64,000 bases of DNA from JAATFS01 sp037145635 (GCA_037145635.1 JBBCXB010000008.1:61507-125506), one strand, 5' to 3'; positions 26,749 through 37,783 are shown, numbered from the stretch's first letter. The notes: a model not told the origin generated them from the sequence alone. Translations and numbers: made by a program.

Positions 26749-26762
26749 CTGATCAGGATCAG
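26749..26762 (-). promoter_or_regulatory. Anr/FNR-like box upstream of the DASS transporter
   Basis: CTGATCAGGATCAG is a dyad matching TTGAT-N4-ATCAA at 8 of 10 half-site positions, with the TGAT/ATCA core intact. It extends as ACTGATC-AG-GATCAGT. It is centred about 94 bp before the ATG. With the box at -41.5 the start would be near 26714, with TTATGG (about 26722-26727, minus strand) at the -10. Confidence 0.5.
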
Positions 26763-26904
26763 TTCGCCCGGGGCCGCCGCCGCACTGTGACGCAGGCACG
26801 GCGCGCGCCCTGGCCGCCCGCGCCGGCGGCCGCGCCGAAGTCGTCGATCCGCATGGCCGATGGAGCGGGCAAGGGCGCGCCGAAGCCGCATGACAGGAAG
26901 CCGT

Positions 26905-26946
26905 GCCCCGGAGGGCGCCAGGTCGAGCACTGGCGCCCTCCGGGGC
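26905..26946 (-). terminator. Long perfect hairpin downstream of glmS
   Basis: GCCCCGGAGGGCGCCAG (26905-26921) pairs with CTGGCGCCCTCCGGGGC (26930-26946), a perfect 17-bp stem and 8-nt loop, 32 bp past the glmS stop. There is no clear T-run, but its position and strength make it the probable end of the glmS transcript. Confidence 0.7.
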
Positions 26947-26977
26947 GTATGCATTGCCTGCGCTGCCGCCTGCGCGG

Positions 26978-28807
26978 CTACTCCACCGTGACCGACTTGG
27001 CCAGGTTGCGCGGCTTGTCCACGTCGGTGCCGCGCGCCAGCGCGGTGTGGTAGGCCAGCAACTGCACCGGGATGGTATGCACCACCGGCGACAGCAGGCC
27101 GGCATGGCGCGGCGTGCGGATCACGTGCACGCCCTCCGATTCGCTGAAATGGCTGTCCTGGTCGGCGAACACGAACAGCTCGCCGCCGCGCGCGCGCACT
27201 TCCTGCATGTTGGACTTCACCTTCTCCAGCAGGCGGTCGTTGGGCGCGATCACCACCACCGGCATGGTCGCGTCCACCAGCGCCAGCGGCCCGTGCTTGA
27301 GCTCGCCGGCCGGGTACGCCTCGGCGTGGATGTAGGAGATCTCCTTCAGCTTGAGCGCGCCTTCCAGCGCGATCGGGTAGTGCAGGCCGCGGCCGAGGAA
27401 CAGCGCGTTCTCCTTGGCGGCGAAGCGTTCGGCCCAGGCCTGGATCTGCGGCTCGAGGTTGAGCGCGTGCTGGAGGCTGCCCGGCAGGTAGCGCAGCTGC
27501 TCCAGGTACTCGGCCTCGTCGCGGTCGCCGACGCGGCCGTGCAGCTTGCCCAGCACCACCGCCAGCTGGAACAGCGCGGCCAGCTGGGTGGTGAAGGCCT
27601 TGGTCGAGGCGACGCCGATCTCGGCCCCGGCGCGGGTGTAGCAGACCAGCTCGCTGGCGCGCGGGATCGCGCTCTCGGGCACGTTGCAGATCGACAGCGT
27701 GTGGCGGTGGCCCAGCGACTTGGCGTACTTGAGCGCCTCCATCGTGTCCAGCGTCTCGCCGGACTGGGAGATGGTGACGATCAGGTGCCGCGGGTTGGCA
27801 TAGGCGGCGCGGTAGCGGTACTCGCTGGCGATCTCCACGCTGCACGGCAGCCCGGCGATCGCCTCGATCCAGTAGCGCGCGGTCAGGCCGGCGTAGTAGC
27901 TGGTGCCGCAGGCCAGGATCTGCACGCCCTCGATGCCGCGCAGCACCGGCTCGGCGCCGGCGCCGAACAGCGAGGCCGGGAAGCCCGCCGCGTCGATCGC
28001 GGCCTCGAGCGTGTCGGCGATCGCGCGCGGCTGCTCGTGGATCTCCTTCTGCATGAAGTGGCGGTACGGACCCAGCTCCAGCGAGGCCAGGGACACGTCG
28101 GACAGGTGCAGCGGGCGTTCGACCGCCTGGTCGGCGCCATCGAAGATGCGCACGCCGTCGCGGCGGATCTCGGCGGTGTCGCCCTCTTCCAGGAAGATCA
28201 CCTGGCGCGTGGCCTGCACCACCGCCGACACGTCGGAGGCGACGAAGTTCTCGCCCTCGCCCACGCCGACCAGCAGCGGGCAGCCCATGCGCGCGCACAC
28301 GAAGCGGTCCGGCTCGGATTCGCTCATCACCGCCAGCGCGTAGGCCCCGGTCAGCTGCTTGACGGTGCGCTGCAGGGCCGCCAGCAGATCGCCGCTCTCG
28401 GCCAGGTGGTGGTGGATCAGGTGCGCGATGACCTCGGTGTCGGTCTGCGACTCGAAGCGGTAGCCGAGGGCGGCCAGGCGCTCGCGCTGCTGCTCGTGGT
28501 TCTCGATGATGCCGTTGTGCACCAGGACCACGCCGTGGCTCAGGTGCGGATGCGCGTTGGCCTCGGTGACCCCGCCATGGGTGGCCCAGCGGGTATGGCC
28601 GATGCCGATCGCCGCGCCGAGGTGCTCGGCCGCGGCCGCGGCCGCCATCTCGGCCACCCGCCCGGTGCGGCGCACGCGGCGGATCCGCCCGTCGTCGAGC
28701 ACGGCGACCCCGGAAGAGTCGTAGCCCCGGTACTCCAGGCGCTTGAGGCCTTCGATCAGGACGGGAACCACGTCGCGATCCGCGATCGCACCAACGATGC
28801 CGCACAT
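26978..28807 (-). CDS. glmS: Glutamine-fructose-6-phosphate aminotransferase GlmS
   Basis: Makes glucosamine-6-phosphate, the first step to UDP-GlcNAc for wall and LPS. 609 aa: an N-terminal glutaminase starting MCGIVGA (Cys2 becomes the nucleophile after Met removal), then two SIS domains with ISQSGETLDTMEALKYA and a second SIS half, ending TDVDKPRNLAKSVTVE. The start at 28805-28807 is fixed by the MCGIVG motif; the longer frame upstream is spurious. glmU is ~10 kb away, so the pathway genes are not an operon. Confidence 0.97.
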   Translation of the reverse strand: MCGIVGAIADRDVVPVLIEGLKRLEYRGYDSSGVAVLDDGRIRRVRRTGRVAEMAAAAAAEHLGAAIGIGHTRWATHGGVTEANAHPHLSHGVVLVHNGIIENHEQQRERLAALGYRFESQTDTEVIAHLIHHHLAESGDLLAALQRTVKQLTGAYALAVMSESEPDRFVCARMGCPLLVGVGEGENFVASDVSAVVQATRQVIFLEEGDTAEIRRDGVRIFDGADQAVERPLHLSDVSLASLELGPYRHFMQKEIHEQPRAIADTLEAAIDAAGFPASLFGAGAEPVLRGIEGVQILACGTSYYAGLTARYWIEAIAGLPCSVEIASEYRYRAAYANPRHLIVTISQSGETLDTMEALKYAKSLGHRHTLSICNVPESAIPRASELVCYTRAGAEIGVASTKAFTTQLAALFQLAVVLGKLHGRVGDRDEAEYLEQLRYLPGSLQHALNLEPQIQAWAERFAAKENALFLGRGLHYPIALEGALKLKEISYIHAEAYPAGELKHGPLALVDATMPVVVIAPNDRLLEKVKSNMQEVRARGGELFVFADQDSHFSESEGVHVIRTPRHAGLLSPVVHTIPVQLLAYHTALARGTDVDKPRNLAKSVTVE

Positions 28808-28849
28808 AGGCTCAGCCACCCAGGGAAGTAAAGACCGCCATTTTACCGA

Positions 28850-28921
28850 TGTCCGATCCTGTCCAGCTCTTGACCGAGACCGGACAAGCTGTCCGCCCAA
28901 GTGTCCGCGGACATCCGGACA
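28850..28921 (+). promoter_or_regulatory. Cluster of TGTCCG/CGGACA half-sites (candidate enhancer sites)
   Basis: Seven TGTCC/GGACA half-sites occur in 72 bp, including two dyads: CGGACA-AGC-TGTCCG (28881-28895) and TGTCCGCGGACA (28902-28913). They are centred about 105 and 85 bp upstream of the start predicted from the -24/-12 element. This fits upstream activating sites for the NtrC-type regulator encoded in the same operon. Confidence 0.7.
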
Positions 28922-28923
28922 CA

Positions 28924-28936
28924 AATCATTTACTTA
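28924..28936 (+). promoter_or_regulatory. IHF-like site
   Basis: AATCATTTACTTA matches the IHF consensus WATCAR-N4-TTR with one mismatch, inside a markedly AT-rich stretch (28922-28953). It lies between the enhancer dyads and the -24/-12 promoter, where DNA bending is usually needed. Confidence 0.5.
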
Positions 28937-28966
28937 ATTTCTTATTTAATTTCAGCCACTTAACTC

Positions 28967-28982
28967 TGGCACGCGATCTGCT
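28967..28982 (+). promoter_or_regulatory. Sigma-54 (-24/-12) promoter of the exporter/two-component operon
   Basis: TGGCACG-CGAT-CTGCT matches the RpoN consensus TGGCACG-N4-TTGCW. The -24 element is perfect, the spacing is exact, and there is a single T-to-C change at the -12. The predicted start is near 28992, about 24 nt before the adaptor ATG. Confidence 0.78.
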
Positions 28983-29015
28983 TTGCCTTGGGCGACTTCC
29001 CGCAGCGACCCACTG

Positions 29016-30290
29016 ATGATCCGCGACACCTCCGCCCAGGACCAGGTTCTCCGCTCCCCTTCGGCCGCCAGCGCCACCCGCCGTCGCTGGCTGTGGCCCG
29101 GCGTGGCGACGCTGGCCGTGCTGGCCGGCATCGGCTGGGCGGTCTCGGCGTGGAGTGCCGGCAGCCGCTCGTTCGATGCCGAGCGCGTGCGCATCGGCAC
29201 CGTCGGCCGCGGCGACCTGGTGCGCGACATCGCCGCCGACGGCCGCGTGATCGCCGCCAACAGCCCGGTGCTGTACGCGATCTCGGCCGGCACCGTCACC
29301 CTCAGCGTGGTCGCCGGCGACGTAGTCAGGCAGGGCCAGGCGCTGGCGGTGATCGACAGCCCGGAACTGCGCAGCAAGCTGGCCCAGGAGCAGGCCACCC
29401 TCGCCGGCCTGGAAGCCGAGGCCGGGCGCGCGGCACTCGACGCCACCCTGGCGCGTGCCACCGCCAGCAAGCTGACCGACCAGGCCGGGATCGAGCGCCA
29501 GGCCGCCTCGCGCGACCTGGAGCGCTACCAGCGCGGCTACGACGGCGGCGCCGTGCCCCAGGTCGAGCTGGCCAAGGCCCAGGACACCCTGAAGAAGTCC
29601 GACATCGAGCTGCAGCATGCCCGCGAGGACGCCACGCTCAAGGGCCAGGGCGCCGCGCTGGACGCGCGCAACAAGCGCCTGCTCGCCGACCGCCAGCGCG
29701 CGGTGGTGAACGAGGTGCAGCGCCAGGTCGACGCGCTCACCCTGCGCGCCCCGTTCGACGGCCAGGTCGGCCAGATCCAGGCGGTGCAGCACACCCAGGT
29801 CGCCGCCAACGCGCCGATCCTGGGCGTGGTGGACCTGTCCAACTTCGAGGTCGAGATCAAGGTGCCGGAGAGCTTCGCCCGCGACCTGGCGATCGGCATG
29901 CCGGCGCAGCTGACCAGCGGCAACGGCGAACCGTTCGCCGGTGCGATCTCGGCGGTGTCGCCGGAGGTGGTCAACGGCGAGGTCACCGCGCGCATCCGCT
30001 TCAGCGACAGGCAGCCGCCGGGCCTGCGCCAGAGCCAGCGCATGAGCGCGCGCGTGGTGATGGACACGCGCCGCAACGTGCTGAAGGTCGAGCGCGGGCC
30101 GTTCGTCGAGCAGTCCGGCGGGCGCTATGCCTACGTCATGGACGGCAACGCCGCGGTGCGCCGCCCGGTCCAGCTCGGCGTCAGCAGCCTCGGCGAGGTC
30201 GAGGTGGTCGCCGGCCTGCAACCCGGCGAGCGCGTGGTCGTCTCCGGCAGCGACCAGTTCGGCGATGCGCTGCGCGTGACGATTCATTAA
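29016..30290 (+). CDS. Periplasmic adaptor (HlyD/MacA-like) of an ABC exporter
   Basis: 424-aa membrane fusion protein. One N-terminal TM helix (about 28-48), lipoyl halves (AGTVTLSVVAGDVVRQGQALAVIDSPEL and LRAPFDGQVGQIQAVQHTQVAANAPI), a helical hairpin (about 125-235), a beta-barrel and a membrane-proximal domain ending GERVVVSGSDQFGDAL. ATG 29016 is used; the TTG at 28983 would precede the predicted start site. It is the first gene of a six-gene operon with an ATPase and two FtsX-type permeases, so it serves a MacAB-like export system. Confidence 0.92.
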   Translation: MIRDTSAQDQVLRSPSAASATRRRWLWPGVATLAVLAGIGWAVSAWSAGSRSFDAERVRIGTVGRGDLVRDIAADGRVIAANSPVLYAISAGTVTLSVVAGDVVRQGQALAVIDSPELRSKLAQEQATLAGLEAEAGRAALDATLARATASKLTDQAGIERQAASRDLERYQRGYDGGAVPQVELAKAQDTLKKSDIELQHAREDATLKGQGAALDARNKRLLADRQRAVVNEVQRQVDALTLRAPFDGQVGQIQAVQHTQVAANAPILGVVDLSNFEVEIKVPESFARDLAIGMPAQLTSGNGEPFAGAISAVSPEVVNGEVTARIRFSDRQPPGLRQSQRMSARVVMDTRRNVLKVERGPFVEQSGGRYAYVMDGNAAVRRPVQLGVSSLGEVEVVAGLQPGERVVVSGSDQFGDALRVTIH

Positions 30291-30294
30291 AGGC

Positions 30295-30401
30295 CGGGAA
30301 TGGGGAATGGGGAGTGGGGATTCGTGAAAGCAAAAGCCCTGCCGCCCTCCAGTCCCCTTTCCCCTTTCCCCTTTCCCCTTTCCCCATTCCCCATTCCCTT
30401 C
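30295..30401. repeat. Dispersed GGGAATC-type intergenic hairpin, copy 2
   Basis: Between the adaptor and ATPase genes. GGGAATGGGGAATGGGGAG on the left is complementary to CCCCATTCCCCATTCCC on the right. The right arm also carries a (CCCCTTT)n stretch of about five units (about 30355-30385). Confidence 0.75.
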
Positions 30402-30414
30402 CAAAGGCACTGAC

Positions 30415-31134
<720 letters not shown>

Positions 31135-31144
31135 GGGGCGCGCC

Positions 31145-32449
31145 ATGTTCGGCTACTACGTCACCCTCGCCCTGCGCAGCTTCCGCCGCAACCGCGTGCT
31201 GACCGCGCTGATGGTGCTCGCGATCGCCCTGGGCATCGGCACCAGCATGACCACGCTGACCGTGTTCCATGTGCTGTCCGGCGATCCGATCCCGGACAAG
31301 AGCGATCGGCTGTTCTACGTGCAGCTCGACCCAGAGGAGGCCGCCGGCTACCACCCGGGCGAGGAACCGCAGGCGCAGCTGACCCGGTTCGATGCGGAAG
31401 CGCTGCTGCGGCAGAAGCACGCCAGACGGCAGGCGATGATGACCGGCGGTGGCGAGACCGTCGAAAGCACGAACACTACCCTGCCTCCCTTCATCATCGA
31501 TGCGCGCTGGACTTCGGCCGACTTCTTCCCGATGTTCGCCACGCCGTTCCTGTACGGCCACGGCTGGTCGGCCGCGGATGACGAAGCGCGGGCGCACGTG
31601 GTGGTGATCGCCAGGGTGCTGAACGACAAGCTGTTCGGCGGCGCCGACAGCGTCGGCAAGTCGCTGCGCATCGGCGGCAACGAGTTCCGCATCGTCGGCG
31701 TACTCGACCGCTGGGCGCCGCAGCCCCATTTCTACGACCTCAACGTGGGCAAGTACGGCGACGACGAACAGCTGTATGCGCCGTTCTCCACGGCCATCGA
31801 CCTCAAACTGGGGCGCAACGGCAGCACCAACTGCTTCGGCCAGACGGCCACCAACGACACACAGGCCCTGAATGCGCCGTGCGCCTGGATCCAGTACTGG
31901 GTGGAACTGGAAACGCCCGGGCAGGCCGGCGACTTCAAGGCCTACCTGGACAACTACTCGGTGCAGCAGCGCGCCGCCGGCCGCTTCCAGCGGCCACCCA
32001 ATACCCGCCTCCGCAACGTGATGGACTGGCTGGACCACAACCACGTGGTGCCGGGCGACGTACGCCTGCAGCTGTGGCTGGCGCTGGGCTTCCTGCTGGT
32101 CTGCCTGGTCAACACCATCGGCCTGTTGCTGGCCAAGTTCCTGCGCCGCAGCAGCGAGATCGGCGTGCGCCGCGCGCTGGGAGCGTCGCGTACGGAGATC
32201 TTCAAGCAGTGCCTGGTCGAAGCCGGGGCGATCGGGCTGGCCGGCGGTGCGCTCGGCCTGGGCCTGGCCGAGCTGGGCCTGTGGGCCGTGCGCCACCGCC
32301 CGACCGAGTACGCCGAGCTGGCACGCCTGGACGGCACGATGCTGCTGCTGACCTTCGCTCTGGCGCTGCTGGCCAGCCTCGCGGCCGGCCTGCTTCCGGC
32401 ATGGCGGGCGATGCAGATCACCCCCGCCGTGCAGTTGAAGACGCAGTGA
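31145..32449 (+). CDS. FtsX/MacB-type permease 1
   Basis: 434 aa. One N-terminal TM helix (about 18-40), a large periplasmic MacB-PCD domain (about 45-290), then three TM helices (about 298-325, 350-375, 395-420) with RRSSEIGVRRALGASRTEIFKQ, the FtsX coupling loop. It contains two periplasmic Cys (NGSTNCFGQ and APCAWIQ) that could form a disulphide. It probably pairs with permease 2 as a heterodimer on the shared ATPase. Confidence 0.92.
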   Translation: MFGYYVTLALRSFRRNRVLTALMVLAIALGIGTSMTTLTVFHVLSGDPIPDKSDRLFYVQLDPEEAAGYHPGEEPQAQLTRFDAEALLRQKHARRQAMMTGGGETVESTNTTLPPFIIDARWTSADFFPMFATPFLYGHGWSAADDEARAHVVVIARVLNDKLFGGADSVGKSLRIGGNEFRIVGVLDRWAPQPHFYDLNVGKYGDDEQLYAPFSTAIDLKLGRNGSTNCFGQTATNDTQALNAPCAWIQYWVELETPGQAGDFKAYLDNYSVQQRAAGRFQRPPNTRLRNVMDWLDHNHVVPGDVRLQLWLALGFLLVCLVNTIGLLLAKFLRRSSEIGVRRALGASRTEIFKQCLVEAGAIGLAGGALGLGLAELGLWAVRHRPTEYAELARLDGTMLLLTFALALLASLAAGLLPAWRAMQITPAVQLKTQ

Positions 32450-32579
32450 GCCACCTGGCACCGCCTGCCGCAGCGAGGGGACGTGGCGCGCCGTGCGACG
32501 CCCGGTCTGCCCGCCCCTTCCAAGCACGCCTTCCCACCGAAGGAAACGTGCGCCGCCCCCTGCTTCCCTAGGACATCCC

Positions 32580-33800
32580 ATGGAAATCCGCCCCATCCTG
32601 TCCACCCTGCTGCGCCACAGGACCGCCGCCGCCCTGATCGTCATCGAGATCGCGCTGAGCTGCGCCATCATCTGCAACGCGCTCTTCATCGTGTCCCAGC
32701 GCCTGGATAATCTGACCCTCCCCAGCGGCATCGCCGAGCACGAACTGGTCCAGATCCGCCTGACCGGCATCGGCAAGGACGACAACGCCGACGTGCGCAC
32801 GCGCGAGGATCTCGCCGCGCTGCGCGCCATCCCCGGTGTCAGCACGGCCACGGTCACCAACCAGCTCCCGTTCCAGAACGGGTCCTGGAACAGCAGCCTG
32901 ACCCTGACCCCGGACCAGCAGGAAAAGACCCTCGCCGCGGCCATGTACCAGGCCAGCGAGGACACCGTGCGCACGCTCGGCCTGAAGCTGGTGGCCGGGC
33001 GGGACTTTCTGCCGGACGAGTACCAGGTCAGCAGCGACCTGGAGAACGTCACCGACATGGCGCAGATGGCGAGCGCGGCGATCCTGAGTGCCGATTCGGC
33101 CCGGAAGCTCTTCCCCGATGGACCGGCCATCGGCAGGACCGTCTACATGGGCGGGATCCCTTTGCACGTCGTCGGCGTGGTCGAGCGACTGACCCGCCCC
33201 AACGCGCCTGACGGCAACCGCTCGTACTCGATGATCCTGCCGATCCGTCTGAACTACAACAACGGCGGCTTCTACCTGTTGCGCACCGATCCGGCGCGTC
33301 GCGGCGAGGTGCTCAAGGCGGCCGTCGCCGCGCTCGACAAGATCGACAGCAGCCGGCTGGTACTGAAGCAGCGGACCTACGACGACATCCGCAGGGAGTA
33401 CTTCAGCGCGGATCGCGACATGATCGGCCTGCTGCTGGTGGTCTGCGCGCTGCTGCTGGTGGTCACCGCGCTGGGCATCGTGGGCCTGGCCAGCTTCTGG
33501 GTACAGCAGCGCACCAAGCAGATCGGCATCCGCCGCGCGCTGGGCGCCACCCGCGGCCAGGTCCTGCGCTATTTCCAGACCGAGAACTTCCTGCTCGCCA
33601 CGATCGGCATCGTGATCGGCATGCTGCTGGCGTACTCCACCAACCTGTGGCTGATGCAACAGTACGAGCTGCCGCGGCTGCCGCTGGGCTACCTGCCGGT
33701 CGGCGCGCTGGCACTGTGGCTGCTCGGCCAGGTCGCGGTGCTCGGGCCCGCCCGCCGCGCCGCGGCGGTCCCGCCGGCGGTGGCCACGCGCAGCGCCTGA
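32580..33800 (+). CDS. FtsX/MacB-type permease 2
   Basis: 406 aa with the same layout as permease 1: TM helix (about 15-38), periplasmic domain, three C-terminal TM helices and the coupling motif RTKQIGIRRALGATRGQVLRYF. ATG 32580-32582 is preferred over the longer frame because it gives a normal TM1 position and has AGGA upstream. A 130-bp gap separates it from permease 1. The two permeases differ strongly in the periplasmic domain. Confidence 0.92.
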   Translation: MEIRPILSTLLRHRTAAALIVIEIALSCAIICNALFIVSQRLDNLTLPSGIAEHELVQIRLTGIGKDDNADVRTREDLAALRAIPGVSTATVTNQLPFQNGSWNSSLTLTPDQQEKTLAAAMYQASEDTVRTLGLKLVAGRDFLPDEYQVSSDLENVTDMAQMASAAILSADSARKLFPDGPAIGRTVYMGGIPLHVVGVVERLTRPNAPDGNRSYSMILPIRLNYNNGGFYLLRTDPARRGEVLKAAVAALDKIDSSRLVLKQRTYDDIRREYFSADRDMIGLLLVVCALLLVVTALGIVGLASFWVQQRTKQIGIRRALGATRGQVLRYFQTENFLLATIGIVIGMLLAYSTNLWLMQQYELPRLPLGYLPVGALALWLLGQVAVLGPARRAAAVPPAVATRSA

Positions 33801-34084
33801 GCGGGCCGCGCGTCCGGCGGCGGGACGCGCAGCGCCACCATGGCCGCTCCTGCGCTCCCCGGGCAGGGGTGGGCGGCCGGCGGCCGCGGCCACGGCACCG
33901 CAGGCGGCGCGTCGGCAGCCGCCACCCGGCGCCCCCGCGCGCCGGTGCCCCTGCGGCGCCGCACGGCGACGTAGAAATCCCGATGCGGCGGGCGTGCGCG
34001 GTTTATGCTCCGGCCACGGCCGACCCGTCGGCCGCTCCGGCACGCCCCACCGGCCGTGCCCTTCCCTTGATCACGACCGAGCCG

Positions 34085-35422
<1,338 letters not shown>

Positions 35423-35432
35423 GCGTCCCCGG

Positions 35433-36806
35433 ATGATCGGCCGCTCGTTCACCTTCGCCCTGTTCCTGCGGCTGCTGCCGGTGCTCGCGCTGGCGGCGGC
35501 GACGCCATGGCTGCTCGCCTACTGGCTGGACCGCGGCTGGGAAGTGCTCACGGTCTCGGCGATCCTGCTGCTGGCGCTGATGTGGTGGACCCTGCGGCTG
35601 GCCACCGCGCCGATGCGCTCGCTGTTCCGTGCCCTGGCCGGCACCACCAGCAGCTACCGCGACGGCGAGTACAACTTCGGCGTGCACTGGCGCGGCGACG
35701 ACGAGCTCGCGCAGCTGGTGCGGGCGCACGCCGAGCTCGGCGACGTGCTGCGCGAACAGCGCCACGCCCTGGTGCAACGCGAGCTGATGCTGGACACCAT
35801 GGTGCAGAACACGCCGGTGGCGATGCTGCTGGTGGCGGCCGGCGGCGACGGCGTGCGCCGGGTGACGTTCTCCAACATCGCCGCGCGCAAGCTGCTGCAC
35901 GGCGGCTGGAAGCTGGAGGGCCAGCGCCTGGACGAGCTGCTTCTGCAGATGCCCCCGGAACTGCGCGATGCCCTGGCGCGCGGCGGCGACAGCCTGTTCG
36001 CGGTGCGACACCCGGACGCGGAGGGCGACCTGGACACCGGCGCGGACGAGGACGACGAGCAGATCTACCACCTGTCGCGCCGCGCGTTCCACCTCAACGG
36101 CCGCGCCCACGAGCTGCTGCTAGTGCGCATGCTGACCACCGAACTGCGGCGCCAGGAGGTCCAGACCTGGAAGAAGGTCATCCGCGTGATCAGCCACGAG
36201 CTCAACAACTCGCTGGCGCCGATCGCCTCGCTGGCGCACTCCGGCGCCGAACTGGTGCGGCGCCACAAGACCGAGCGCCTGGAATCGGTGTTCGGCACCA
36301 TCGAGGAGCGGGCGCGCCACCTGGAGGGCTTCATCCGCGGCTACGCGCGCTTCGCCAAGCTGCCGCAGCCGCTGCTGGAGACCATCGCCTGGGAGGAGTT
36401 CCTCGACAGCCTGCGCCGGCAGATCCCGTTCCGGCTGGAGGGCGACGCGAGCGAGCTCTACAGCCGCATCGACGCCGCGCAGGTTGAGCAGGCGCTGCTC
36501 AACCTGCTCAAGAACGCCCACGAGGCCGGCCACGAAGCCAGCCCGGCCAGCGACGACGTGGCGCTGCGGCTGAGCCGCCTGCCGCACTGGCTGCGGGTTG
36601 AGGTGCTGGACCGCGGTGGCGGCATGAACGAGGCGGTGCTGCACAACGCGCTGATGCCGTTCTATTCCACCAAGCGCAACGGCACCGGCCTGGGCCTGGC
36701 GCTGACCCGCGAGATCGTCGAGGCCCACGGTGGCCGTATCTCGCTGCAGAACCGCACCCGCGGCGGCCTCTGCGTCACCCTGCTGCTGCCGCTCGACGCC
36801 TCCTAG
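35433..36806 (+). CDS. Sensor histidine kinase (NtrB/NtrY-like)
   Basis: 457-aa inner-membrane kinase. Two N-terminal TM helices (about 8-28 and 35-56) with almost no periplasmic loop, a HAMP/linker, a PAS-like domain (about 115-210), DHp H-box VISHELNNSLAPI (His255), and a CA domain with N-box NLLKNAHEA, G1 DRGGGM and G2 GTGLGLAL. The near-absent periplasmic loop suggests it senses within the membrane or through the exporter. It is 10 bp downstream of the regulator and ends the operon. Confidence 0.94.
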   Translation: MIGRSFTFALFLRLLPVLALAAATPWLLAYWLDRGWEVLTVSAILLLALMWWTLRLATAPMRSLFRALAGTTSSYRDGEYNFGVHWRGDDELAQLVRAHAELGDVLREQRHALVQRELMLDTMVQNTPVAMLLVAAGGDGVRRVTFSNIAARKLLHGGWKLEGQRLDELLLQMPPELRDALARGGDSLFAVRHPDAEGDLDTGADEDDEQIYHLSRRAFHLNGRAHELLLVRMLTTELRRQEVQTWKKVIRVISHELNNSLAPIASLAHSGAELVRRHKTERLESVFGTIEERARHLEGFIRGYARFAKLPQPLLETIAWEEFLDSLRRQIPFRLEGDASELYSRIDAAQVEQALLNLLKNAHEAGHEASPASDDVALRLSRLPHWLRVEVLDRGGGMNEAVLHNALMPFYSTKRNGTGLGLALTREIVEAHGGRISLQNRTRGGLCVTLLLPLDAS

Positions 36807-36832
36807 CGCGGCGGCGGCCGCGCGCTGCCGGG

Positions 36833-37783
36833 TCAGTCGCGCACCGTATCTTTCTCGCTGATGCGCGGCAATTCGAGTGCCCCGCAGGCATCGTCCGCGC
36901 CGGTGGTGGCGGTCGCCGGGATCGTGCCGAAGTAGCCCGCGCCCACGTGGTTGTCGACGAAACGGCCGCCCTGCGACGGGCACTCGCCCGAGGCCGCGTC
37001 GAACCAGTCCGAGAACGCGGCGTACTTGCCGGCGCGCACGAAGGTATTGCCGTCGACCACGGTGCCGTCGGAACGGTTGCGGGTGCGCACCGCGTCGCCG
37101 TTGACGTCAGTGAAGGCATTGCCTGCCACGACGTTGTCCGCCGAGCCGTGCGCCAGGTACAGCGCGTGGATGTAGCCCGAGCGGTCCTCGGTGTTCTCGA
37201 CATGCTCGAAGCGATTGCCGTCGATGCGGTTGCCGCTGGAATTCTGCAGCCGCACCGCCGCGTACGAATAGCTCTCCGCGCCGGTGCCGTAGATGCCGCC
37301 GATGCGCTCGAAATACATCTGCTGGATCGCGTTGCCGCTGTTGGCGTCCTTGGCCGCGTTGGAACTGCCCAGGTCGATCGCCATCCAGTAGTTGCGCACA
37401 TGCAGGCCGATGAAGCTGACCGCGGTCGCCTTGCCCTTCGCGCCGCGCAGCGCGAACCAGGTGCCGCTGCCCTGCCCGTCGAACACCGGCATCGCGTCGG
37501 CGTCGGTCGGTGGCGCGAAGGTGATCGACCGGGCCCCCACGTAGTTCCACACCACGCTCTGCCCGCTGTAGGTCCCGGGCGCGACCACCACGTCGACGTC
37601 CTCCCCGGCCGGACCGCCCGCCACCTTCTCCAGCACGCCCTGCAGGCTGCGCAGCGGCGCCGCCTGGGTGCCGGCGGCGGCATCGTCGCCGGACGGCGAC
37701 AGGTACACCTGATAGGCCTGTGCCGTCGCCGGCCCGCACAGCATCCACGCCACTACCGCCCACCCTGCCCATTGCTTCCGCAT
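36833..37783 (-). CDS. Secreted right-handed parallel beta-helix protein
   Basis: 316 aa with a Sec signal peptide (MRKQWAGWAVVAWMLCGPATAQA). The body starts YQVYLSPSGDDAAAGTQAAPLRSLQ, the usual entry of secreted pectate-lyase-like beta-helix proteins, and has repeated N-rich turns (SGNRIDGNRFEHV, ADNVVAGNAFTDVNGDAV, DGTVVDGNTFVRAG). No catalytic site can be assigned. ATG 37781-37783 has AAGGAG upstream. Convergent with the histidine kinase gene. Confidence 0.82.
   Translation of the reverse strand: MRKQWAGWAVVAWMLCGPATAQAYQVYLSPSGDDAAAGTQAAPLRSLQGVLEKVAGGPAGEDVDVVVAPGTYSGQSVVWNYVGARSITFAPPTDADAMPVFDGQGSGTWFALRGAKGKATAVSFIGLHVRNYWMAIDLGSSNAAKDANSGNAIQQMYFERIGGIYGTGAESYSYAAVRLQNSSGNRIDGNRFEHVENTEDRSGYIHALYLAHGSADNVVAGNAFTDVNGDAVRTRNRSDGTVVDGNTFVRAGKYAAFSDWFDAASGECPSQGGRFVDNHVGAGYFGTIPATATTGADDACGALELPRISEKDTVRD

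Larger units (their letters stand above)
26663..26977. other. Intergenic region glmS-DASS transporter
   Basis: 315 bp. It contains the DASS promoter region, with an Anr/FNR-like dyad at 26749-26762, and the strong glmS terminator hairpin at 26905-26946. No ORF of interest. Confidence 0.6.
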
